A stretch of DNA of 5,132 bases, taken from an uncultured Muribaculum sp. (lineage in GTDB: Bacteria > Bacteroidota > Bacteroidia > Bacteroidales > Muribaculaceae). Below, piece after piece: positions 1 to 5,132 of the stretch. The notes under the pieces were generated by a model. That model saw only the letters and a program-made list of their open reading frames with translations, was not told where the DNA came from and did no database searches. Made by a program: the position numbers and the translations under genes. Positions within the stretch are counted from its first letter, which is position 1; each line of letters starts with the position of its first letter. The stretch is from positions 1-5,132 of the forward strand of contig CANPDS010000186.1 of NCBI GenBank assembly GCA_947573015.1. The letters are read 5' to 3'.

Positions 1-551
1 GTCAGCTTGCGTTGTCATCAATATGTGGTTGGGCTACTTATGGGATGACAGAAACCTGTAGTCATGTCGCATTGAGGAATGTTGTCGACAAGGATCAGAT
101 TTACCGCGCTCTTCCTGGTATACGGTTTTCTCGAGACGAGAGAGGATGTTTGATTATAGAGGCTGATGGCTTCAGTTTTAGACGTGTGATCACTAATGAT
201 ATTGTACACGTGGTGTCTCCGGTTGAGTTTGAGTGGCTTGGGCGTTATGACAATGTCATTAATTCCGGTGGAATAAAATTGCATCCGGAGGAGATGGAGC
301 GACGTCTCACACAGGTTATAGATCGCCCATTTTATGTTGTCGGGCGTCAAAGCGATCGCTGGGGCGAGGAAGCTGTGATAGTGATAGAGGGGCTTGCTGA
401 TGCAGAATGTGAAGATATATTAAGTAAGGCGCGCGCATTATTTGATGGGCCACATGCTCCTAAGGCAGTAATCGGTGTGGACAGATTTTTTTATACAGCT
501 ACAGGTAAGCTAAGGCGTATAAAAATATCGGATTATCCGATGATGCGGTAA
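1..551 (+). CDS. menE: o-succinylbenzoate-CoA ligase (MenE), C-terminal part
   Basis: This is the last 182 residues of an ANL-superfamily (AMP-forming) acyl-CoA ligase. The frame is open to the left edge, so the true start lies outside; the TTG at 12 is internal. Three family motifs appear in order: YGMTET (adenylate-binding A5 motif, bases 39-56), TNDIV followed by WLGRYDNVINSGGIK and PEEME (the hinge into the C-terminal subdomain), and TATGKLRR (A10), whose lysine at 507-509 is the residue expected to assist adenylation. MenE converts o-succinylbenzoate to its CoA thioester through an acyl-adenylate, a cytoplasmic step in menaquinone synthesis. The choice of MenE over other ANL ligases rests on the compact C-terminal subdomain and resemblance to remembered Bacteroides MenE proteins. 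Neighbouring men genes, which would confirm it, would lie to the left outside the window. The last codons form one arm of a hairpin (524-560). The next gene is convergent, so this ends its transcription unit. Confidence 0.85.
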   Translation, partial: QLALSSICGWATYGMTETCSHVALRNVVDKDQIYRALPGIRFSRDERGCLIIEADGFSFRRVITNDIVHVVSPVEFEWLGRYDNVINSGGIKLHPEEMERRLTQVIDRPFYVVGRQSDRWGEEAVIVIEGLADAECEDILSKARALFDGPHAPKAVIGVDRFFYTATGKLRRIKISDYPMMR

Positions 552-560
552 TCCGATATT
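524..560 (-). terminator. hairpin terminator between convergent menE and crp-like gene, possibly bidirectional
   Basis: AATATCGGATTA (524-535) is perfectly complementary to TAATCCGATATT (549-560), giving a 12-bp stem. The 13-base loop can add CCG/CGG pairs (537-539 with 546-548) around an ATGATG loop. Read on the minus strand, the stem is followed by TTTTT (complement of 521-525), the usual U-tract of an intrinsic terminator, about 40 bases after the stop of the regulator gene. Read on the plus strand, the following sequence (ATATGATTTC) is only weakly T-rich, so termination of menE is less certain. The left arm and loop are menE coding sequence, and the menE stop codon (549-551) opens the right arm. 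Confidence 0.7.
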
Positions 561-598
561 ATATGATTTCTCAGTTGTTTAATTAGACAGATTTAATC

Positions 599-1300
599 CT
601 ATCCGAATTTGCTGATTTTGCGTAATGCTGGTTCATTCATGATTTTTATACGGCGTCCGTCTACGATTAGTATCTTTTCGTTGACGAAACACGATAGCGT
701 GCGTATGGCATTGGATGTTGTCATATTGGATAAATTGGCCAGATCCTCACGGGCCATATAGATACGGAGGGTAGCCTCATCATCTTCATATCCGTAGCTT
801 TCACGAAGTGCGATAAGAGCTTCTGCAAGACGGCCTCGGATATGTTTTTGTGTAAGGTTGACTATTTTAGTATCGGAGCCACCAAGGTTGCGTGAAAGCT
901 CTTTAATGAAGAACCACGCAAGCTTTATGTTGTTTTGGATAAGTTGCTGTACAAGAGCCATGGGCAGACATCCGAGTGTGGATGGCTCGAATGCTGCTGC
1001 TGTGGATACATATGGCTCATCGGCAAAATAAGCACGGTAACCGAAATATTGCACCGGACGAATCAGACGCAATATTTGCTGACGGCCACCTATGCCATCC
1101 TTATAGAGCTTTACCTTTCCTTTGAGAAGACACCATAAATACTCTGGCATCTCCTTTTCGGCATATATTATTTGATTCTTTTTGAAGGTGTGAGTCGTGA
1201 AGTTGTCGATAATCAAGCGTTTGTCGTCGCTGCTTAGCGTAGACCACAGTTCCGACAGGTCTTCGGAAATCACCCTTTCCAATGTACTTTTATTAATCAT
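599..1300 (-). CDS. Crp/Fnr-family transcription regulator
   Basis: This 233-residue protein has the usual Crp/Fnr length and layout. A cyclic-nucleotide-binding-like beta-barrel spans about residues 30-125 (TFKKNQIIYAEKEMPEYLW, then LKGKVKLYKDG). A long dimerisation helix covers about 125-155, and a winged helix-turn-helix about 155-225. The DNA-binding part reads MAREDLANLSNMTTSNAIR, with the recognition helix starting near residue 194 and a short wing (VDGRRIKIMN). The effector pocket is not that of E. coli CRP: FGYRAYFADEPYVSTAAA (86-103) stands where CRP has FGELALIYGTPRAAT, so the Glu and Arg that hold cAMP are missing. There is no N-terminal cysteine cluster; the three cysteines (57, 111, 204) are scattered, so an Fnr-type iron-sulfur sensor is unlikely. 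The ligand and regulon are unknown. The ATG at 1298-1300 lies about 30 bases below a good promoter and has no Shine-Dalgarno, as is common in Bacteroidota. The gene is convergent with menE and divergent from aroE. Confidence 0.9.
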   Translation of the reverse strand: MINKSTLERVISEDLSELWSTLSSDDKRLIIDNFTTHTFKKNQIIYAEKEMPEYLWCLLKGKVKLYKDGIGGRQQILRLIRPVQYFGYRAYFADEPYVSTAAAFEPSTLGCLPMALVQQLIQNNIKLAWFFIKELSRNLGGSDTKIVNLTQKHIRGRLAEALIALRESYGYEDDEATLRIYMAREDLANLSNMTTSNAIRTLSCFVNEKILIVDGRRIKIMNEPALRKISKFG

Positions 1301-1310
1301 CGTGTCGCTT

Positions 1311-1331
1311 AGCTATGTTGTGCAACATGCT
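1311..1331. promoter_or_regulatory. inverted repeat at the predicted transcript start of the crp-like gene
   Basis: ATGTTG (1315-1320) and CAACAT (1323-1328) are perfect inverted arms around a 2-base centre. AGC (1311-1313) and GCT (1329-1331) add three more pairs if T1314 is bulged. The repeat sits just downstream of the minus-strand -7 element, covering the expected transcription start and early leader. That position suits a repressor or autoregulatory site, or a leader hairpin in the RNA. It does not match the E. coli CRP (TGTGA-N6-TCACA) or Fnr (TTGAT-N4-ATCAA) consensus. Confidence 0.4.
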
Positions 1332-1334
1332 GCG

Positions 1335-1370
1335 CAAAGTTACAAATAAATTTCAACATAAAGCTACAAA
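1335..1370 (-). promoter_or_regulatory. Bacteroidota-type promoter of the crp-like gene
   Basis: On the minus strand, TAACTTTG (plus-strand CAAAGTTA, 1335-1342) matches the Bacteroidota -7 consensus TAnnTTTG at every fixed base. A possible -33 TTTG (plus-strand CAAA, 1367-1370) lies 24 bases upstream, somewhat farther than the usual spacing of about 20. The sequence between and beyond is AT-rich. Transcription would start near 1328-1330, leaving a leader of about 30 bases before the ATG at 1300. Confidence 0.6.
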
Positions 1371-1455
1371 AAATTAAAATTGTACATTCTATGATTAATT
1401 GTGTATAAAAAATATGGCTGTGGGTGAGTTTTGCCGACAAGTCGGGGGTAAATTA

Positions 1456-1469
1456 ACTGAAATTTCAGT
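1456..1469. promoter_or_regulatory. 14-base perfect palindrome abutting the aroE -7 element (candidate operator)
   Basis: ACTGAAATTTCAGT is a perfect 14-base palindrome. Its last base is the first base of the TATCTTTG promoter element, so a bound protein would occupy the spacer just upstream of -7 and could block RNA polymerase. It has no spacer, so as RNA it would make a poor hairpin; it also lies upstream of the predicted transcript start. Both points favour a DNA-binding site. The half-site spacing (TGA-N4-TCA) differs from E. coli CRP and Fnr sites, where the TGA and TCA cores are 6 apart, so I cannot assign it to the neighbouring regulator. Confidence 0.4.
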
Positions 1470-1476
1470 ATCTTTG
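1469..1476 (+). promoter_or_regulatory. Bacteroidota -7 promoter element for aroE and the genes after it
   Basis: TATCTTTG matches TAnnTTTG at every fixed base. No TTTG or TTG is present at the proper -33 position (around 1446-1450 the sequence is GGGTA); the nearest TTTTG, at 1429-1433, is too far. The promoter may therefore be weak or need an activator. Transcription would begin about 1481-1484, some 33 bases before the ATG at 1516. This placement argues against the upstream in-frame starts at 1399 and 1480. Confidence 0.55.
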
Positions 1477-1515
1477 TCCATGATAAATATTTCAAAACGC
1501 ACAAAAAATCTCCAT

Positions 1516-2274
1516 ATGGCAGATCGGACTGAACGTATATATGGCTTGATTGGTTTTCCGTTGACTCACTCGTTCTCGCAGAATTATTTCAACCAGAAAT
1601 TTGAGGCAGAGGATATTTCGGCACGTTATCTTAACTTTGAACTTCCGGATATTGGTGACTTAATGGAAGTTATCGCTGAATATCCAGCTCTTTCGGGGCT
1701 TAATGTCACTATACCGTATAAAGAGCAGGTCATCCCATATCTTGATGAAATGGATGATGACGCTCGAAAGATCGGGGCGGTTAATGTGATAAAATTTGTA
1801 CGTAAGAAAGGTAATGATATAAAGCTTAAAGGATATAATTCGGATGTAATAGGTTTTTCGGATTCCATAAAGCCTATGTTGACTCCGGAGAGGAACAAGG
1901 CATTGATTCTTGGTACCGGTGGGGCTGCTAAGGCAGTACGTCAGGGACTGATAAATCTTGGAATAGAACCTGTCATGGTATCCCGGACTCCCAAGGATGG
2001 TGTGATAACATATGGAGATCTGAACCCGGAGATAATGTCTACACACAAAGTTATAGTGAATACTACACCTCTTGGTATGTATCCGCATGTTGATGAGTGT
2101 CCGGATATCCCTTATGCTTTGCTCACTCCTCAACATCTTTGTTATGATTTGCTTTATAATCCTGATGTTACATTATTTATGAAGCGTTCGGCGGAGATGG
2201 GGGCTGAAACAAAAAATGGATTGGAGATGTTGTTATTACAGGCATTTGTCTCGTGGCAGATCTGGAATGATTAA
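1516..2274 (+). CDS. aroE: shikimate dehydrogenase (NADP-dependent)
   Basis: AroE reduces 3-dehydroshikimate to shikimate with NADPH in the cytoplasmic route to aromatic amino acids. The product is 252 residues, close to the family norm. The N-terminal substrate domain shows YGLIGFPLTHSFS (substrate-binding serines 19 and 21), NVTIPYK with catalytic Lys69, GAVNVI with substrate-contact Asn90, and GYNSD with catalytic Asp110 (family GxNTD, here Ser for Thr). The NADP domain shows the glycine loop GTGGAAKAV (133-141), SRT (156-158) where the cofactor phosphate is usually held, and NTTPLGM (182-188). NGLEMLLLQA (234-243) closes the active site. The frame is open upstream to a TTG at 1399, but that region resembles no AroE and would precede the promoter. 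The ATG at 1516 puts YGLIG eight residues in, as expected. There is no clear Shine-Dalgarno. This is the first gene of a probable operon with the transporter and comEC. Confidence 0.95.
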   Translation: MADRTERIYGLIGFPLTHSFSQNYFNQKFEAEDISARYLNFELPDIGDLMEVIAEYPALSGLNVTIPYKEQVIPYLDEMDDDARKIGAVNVIKFVRKKGNDIKLKGYNSDVIGFSDSIKPMLTPERNKALILGTGGAAKAVRQGLINLGIEPVMVSRTPKDGVITYGDLNPEIMSTHKVIVNTTPLGMYPHVDECPDIPYALLTPQHLCYDLLYNPDVTLFMKRSAEMGAETKNGLEMLLLQAFVSWQIWND

Positions 2275-2295
2275 CTGGCTTATAAATAAATAATT

Positions 2296-3252
2296 ATGCC
2301 TTTGAATGTAATAGGGCGATGGATTTATATTGCCCTTATTGTTGTACTTTTGTTCCCATGGGATATTGTGGCGGGTATTAATCCTGTCACTCCGGCTTCT
2401 GCTCTGTTTGTCGGACTGATGTTCGCTCTTTGTTTTGGCTGTCCGTTCCCTAAGTTTAATAAGAAAAGTAGCAAATATCTGCTTCAGGCATCCGTGGTAG
2501 GTCTTGGCTTTGGCATGAATGTAGTTGATTCTCTCAAATCCGGAAGTGAAGGGATGCTGTTTACCGTTGTATCGGTAGTTGGAGTAATGGTGTTTGGTGT
2601 GATGATAGGGTATTGGTTGCACCTTAATCGCAAGACGGCCTACCTGATTTCGTCAGGTACTGCTATTTGTGGTGGAAGCGCTATTGCGGCTGTTGGACCG
2701 GTCCTTCATGCTGATGAGGAGGAAATGGCAGTATCTTTAGGTGTTATATTCATACTGAACGCAATCGCTCTTTTTATTTTCCCTCCTATCGGACATTTCT
2801 TCGATATGAGCCAGCAGCAGTTTGGCACGTGGGCGGCGATAGCTATACATGATACATCATCTGTAGTAGGTGCGGGAGATGCGTATGGCCCTGAAGCTCT
2901 TCAGTTAGCCACGCTTATCAAACTTACCCGAGCGCTTTGGATCATACCATTGGCATTTGTCACCATGCTGATATTTCGCGACAAGAAGGCAAAGGTAAGC
3001 ATACCTTGGTTTATTTTCTTGTTTGTAATTGCTATGGTAATAAATACATATTGTGGACTTCCTGCAGAGGTGAGCCAGGCGCTTGTATGGATAGCAAAGA
3101 AAGGCCTTGTGCTGACGTTGTTCTTTATCGGGGCAAGCCTTTCGATGAAAACTATCAAATCTGTAGGAACACGCCCATTGCTTCTTGCCGTGGCATTATG
3201 GTTGCTTATAGGTGTTTCAAGCTTTATTGTGGTAGAATTCACTATTGATTAA
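2296..3252 (+). CDS. YeiH/YadS-family (UPF0324) membrane protein, putative sulfate exporter
   Basis: This is a hydrophobic protein of 318 residues with about nine likely membrane segments (roughly 8-25, 34-50, 62-78, 88-110, 146-165, 210-227, 235-253, 268-284 and 292-314). It belongs to the conserved UPF0324 family (Pfam Cons_hypoth698). The diagnostic motifs are GTAICGGSAIAA (121-132), followed by an acidic stretch HADEEE (138-143), then HDTSSVVGAG (185-194) and IKLTRALW (208-215). In E. coli YeiH the same positions read GTAICGAAAV, HEVAQVVAAG and KLTR. Databases label the family a putative sulfate exporter, but direct biochemical proof is thin, so the substrate here is an inference. The gene starts 21 bases after the aroE stop at an ATG in an AT-rich stretch, with no promoter match between. 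It is probably co-transcribed with aroE. No truncation or frameshift is seen. Confidence 0.88.
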   Translation: MPLNVIGRWIYIALIVVLLFPWDIVAGINPVTPASALFVGLMFALCFGCPFPKFNKKSSKYLLQASVVGLGFGMNVVDSLKSGSEGMLFTVVSVVGVMVFGVMIGYWLHLNRKTAYLISSGTAICGGSAIAAVGPVLHADEEEMAVSLGVIFILNAIALFIFPPIGHFFDMSQQQFGTWAAIAIHDTSSVVGAGDAYGPEALQLATLIKLTRALWIIPLAFVTMLIFRDKKAKVSIPWFIFLFVIAMVINTYCGLPAEVSQALVWIAKKGLVLTLFFIGASLSMKTIKSVGTRPLLLAVALWLLIGVSSFIVVEFTID

Positions 3253-3282
3253 GGGGCATTTGTCTCTCTCCATCTCTTAATC

Positions 3283-5132
3283 ATGCGTCCGCCATTATCA
3301 TACGTGCCTGCTTTGTTTCCGTTGTGCGGATTCATAGCAGGCATGCTCGTTTTTGAATGGGTCGGTCATGATGTCATAACATTGACGGTTGTCCCATTTT
3401 TAATCGGCATATTGCTGATCTGTTTTCGACGTAATCTGCCTGACTGGATCCGTATTGTGGTGTGGTTCGTGATATTTTATTGTGCAGGGGTATATGATAT
3501 GTCTATTAGTAAAAGCCCCGCTGTAATGAACTTTCCTGATGATACTCGATGGTGGAGTGGTGAGGCGCTTGCTAAGGAGAATAATGACAGGGGATGTCAT
3601 TTGACATTGCGGCTTGATACGATGGGGATTGGTGCTCTTGTGCATACTCCACATGGCATATCTGAACAGATTGAAGTCGGTGATATTGTTAGGGTGCATA
3701 CCTCATTGTTGCAACCGGTAAATGATGATGTTCCCGGTTGTGTGGATTATGTGAGTATTCTTAATCGGAAAGGAATTATCCTCACTGGATTTGCTGATTC
3801 AGTAGAGTTTAAGGGACATCATGATACATGGAAAAGCTATGCGGCATATTGGTCTGCGCGTATCGCTTCGTTGCTGCAGAGGAGTCGTGTGTCATCTGAT
3901 ACTTGTGGATTCCTATTGGCGGTGCTGGTTGGTGATGATGAGTGGCTTGATGATGACACTCGTGATGCGTTTTCTGCGGCGGGACTGGCTCATGTGCTTG
4001 CATTAAGTGGGTTGCATGTTGGTATATTGATCGTGTTGGTGAGCCTTATTTTTATGCCGATCGGATTATGGTGCGACTGGCGCTTGAGGTGTGCGATGAT
4101 TGTTTTAGTTCTCTGGATATATGCTTTCATTACAGGGCTGTCTCCATCCGTTACTCGATCAGTGCTTATGGCTTCGATGATGAGTGGAGGTATTATTCTG
4201 CAACGCCCTTATGTCTCAATCAATGGTATGTTTGCTGCGGCATTAATTATATTGATAGTCTCTCCGATGCAATTATGGAACGTGGGATTTCAGATGTCGT
4301 TTCTTGCCGTTGGTGGAATATTGCTTTTTGTGCCTCCGGTGAGTAATGCTATCAGGCATATGGGGCGTTGGTGCCGATGGATTATACTCACTCTGGTTAT
4401 ATCTTTATCGGCTATGGCATCGACCTCGATATTGGCGTTATATTATTTTGATATATATCCGGTGTATTTTCTATTGGCGAATATTCCAATGGCAATAATT
4501 TTGCCTTTGCTTATGGTAGCTGGAATGTTACTTATGGTATGTGAGGCTCTTGGATTTGATCCATTGTGGTTATGTCAGATTATTGATTTTGTGTATGCAA
4601 TGATTGAGGATTGGACTATATGGATCGGCACAATGCCATCATCTGTGATTAAGGGGGTTGATTTAGAGGGAATCATATTATTGCCATATTACGCATTGTT
4701 GGTTTTGCTGGCGATTGCACTATGGTATCGACGAACTGTTTTTGCCATTATCGGTGTATTGGGAATGGTAGTGCTATTTGTGTCATTAGCCCTATTTTTC
4801 GGTAGTCGACCAGAACAAGTGCGTTTTGTTCCTCGTAATTCATATGTTACTTCATTGATTTGCTATAATGCTGGAGGAGAGGTGGCGATGCTGACTACTG
4901 CCCCTCCTATGATAGCACGCAGTTTGCAAAAGGAATATACAGAGCGTTACCAACGTTTTTTGGCTCTTGTCAAATCTGATTCAATGCATCTGTATAGTAC
5001 AACCGATGTTATTCCTGTTGTTGGGAAGGTTGTGTTGGTGTATGATGACAGTGTGTTGACTTTGCCGATTTCCGACAAGATGGAATATGTAGTTATATGC
5101 CGTGGCTATAAGGATGGATGGGTCAAGGTGCT
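3283..5132 (+). CDS. comEC: ComEC/Rec2-family DNA uptake channel, 3' end cut by the window
   Basis: An uninterrupted frame of 616 codons runs off the right edge. ComEC forms the inner-membrane channel that carries single-stranded DNA into the cell during natural transformation. After N-terminal membrane segments (about 8-70), a soluble DUF4131/OB-like region ends in VPGCVDYVSILNRKGI (150-165), the family's PGxFDYxxYLxxxGI motif with Cys-Val for x-Phe. The Competence domain (about 205-480) carries AFSAAGLAHVLALSGLHVG (229-247), GLSPSVTRSVLMASMM (285-300) and LWNVGFQMSFLAVGG (331-345), all highly diagnostic. More membrane segments follow to about residue 506, then a soluble tail. No HxHxDH motif is visible in that tail, so the metallo-beta-lactamase domain of Bacillus-type ComEC is absent, as I recall for many Bacteroidota proteins. 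VICRGYKDGW near the edge resembles their closing segment, so perhaps 50-80 residues are missing. The start is the first ATG after the transporter stop, which is in the same frame 33 bases upstream. Confidence 0.93.
   Translation, partial: MRPPLSYVPALFPLCGFIAGMLVFEWVGHDVITLTVVPFLIGILLICFRRNLPDWIRIVVWFVIFYCAGVYDMSISKSPAVMNFPDDTRWWSGEALAKENNDRGCHLTLRLDTMGIGALVHTPHGISEQIEVGDIVRVHTSLLQPVNDDVPGCVDYVSILNRKGIILTGFADSVEFKGHHDTWKSYAAYWSARIASLLQRSRVSSDTCGFLLAVLVGDDEWLDDDTRDAFSAAGLAHVLALSGLHVGILIVLVSLIFMPIGLWCDWRLRCAMIVLVLWIYAFITGLSPSVTRSVLMASMMSGGIILQRPYVSINGMFAAALIILIVSPMQLWNVGFQMSFLAVGGILLFVPPVSNAIRHMGRWCRWIILTLVISLSAMASTSILALYYFDIYPVYFLLANIPMAIILPLLMVAGMLLMVCEALGFDPLWLCQIIDFVYAMIEDWTIWIGTMPSSVIKGVDLEGIILLPYYALLVLLAIALWYRRTVFAIIGVLGMVVLFVSLALFFGSRPEQVRFVPRNSYVTSLICYNAGGEVAMLTTAPPMIARSLQKEYTERYQRFLALVKSDSMHLYSTTDVIPVVGKVVLVYDDSVLTLPISDKMEYVVICRGYKDGWVKV

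Noticed and set aside
12..14. TTG at position 12 as the start of a short ligase-like gene
   Set aside because: The frame is open to the left edge, and the A5 motif 27 bases later normally sits in the middle of the enzyme, so the gene simply begins outside the window.
351..360. Palindrome AGCGATCGCT in menE, containing the HIP1-like octamer GCGATCGC
   Set aside because: It is a single copy inside coding sequence. HIP1 is meaningful only when highly repeated, as in cyanobacteria.
1399..1515. In-frame upstream extension of aroE from a TTG at 1399 or an ATG at 1480
   Set aside because: The extra residues resemble no AroE N-terminus. The TTG lies upstream of the TATCTTTG element and the ATG at 1480 falls at the predicted transcript start. 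The ATG at 1516 gives the normal family length.
1660..2136. Antisense open frame of 158 codons opposite aroE, with similar frames opposite the transporter and comEC
   Set aside because: They lie entirely opposite well-supported genes, and their products are low-complexity, rich in Ile, Tyr, His and Ser, with no recognisable domain.
2241..3266. Twelve-base repeat GGCATTTGTCTC at 2241-2252 (in aroE, before the transporter gene) and 3255-3266 (before comEC)
   Set aside because: A pair of identical 12-mers is expected about once by chance in 5 kb. The distances to the following starts differ (43 and 16 bases) and one copy is coding. Neither has the TA needed for a TAnnTTTG promoter.
3821..4346. 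Small open frames in other phases within 3821-4346
   Set aside because: They overlap the diagnostic Competence-domain motifs of comEC, which is continuous through this stretch, so they are out-of-frame shadows.

Overview
This window looks like chromosomal housekeeping sequence from a member of the Bacteroidota, most likely order Bacteroidales. Three things suggest this. The proteins have the character of that group: a MenE with YGMTETCSHVALR, a Crp/Fnr regulator with an FGYR pocket, and a ComEC with no visible metallo-beta-lactamase domain. Both intergenic promoters carry a perfect Bacteroidota -7 element (TAnnTTTG). Shine-Dalgarno sequences are essentially absent. I cannot fix the genus from the sequence alone.

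Layout. (1) Positions 1-551, plus strand: the C-terminal part of an o-succinylbenzoate-CoA ligase (menE, menaquinone synthesis), cut by the left edge. (2) Positions 599-1300, minus strand: a complete Crp/Fnr-family transcription regulator, convergent with menE. A strong hairpin at 524-560 lies over the last codons of menE and probably terminates the regulator transcript, perhaps both. (3) Positions 1301-1515: a divergent intergenic region with one -7 element facing each way. Each element has an inverted repeat beside it that could be an operator. (4) Positions 1516-3252, plus strand: shikimate dehydrogenase (aroE), then a YeiH/UPF0324-family membrane transporter. (5) Positions 3283 to the right edge, plus strand: a long ComEC/Rec2 DNA-uptake channel gene, open to the end of the window and therefore lacking its stop.

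aroE, the transporter gene and comEC run in the same direction with gaps of 21 and 30 bases and no visible terminator between them, so they probably form one operon driven from the promoter near 1470. Their products act in unrelated processes: aromatic amino acid precursors, anion export and DNA uptake. The grouping therefore looks like shared housekeeping expression rather than one pathway. menE belongs to a separate upstream transcription unit.

I see no mobile element, CRISPR array, RNA gene or phage sequence, and no convincing undescribed system. The points most worth a second look are regulatory: the terminator built into the menE coding end, the 14-base perfect palindrome abutting the aroE -7 element, and the dyad at the predicted start of the regulator transcript.
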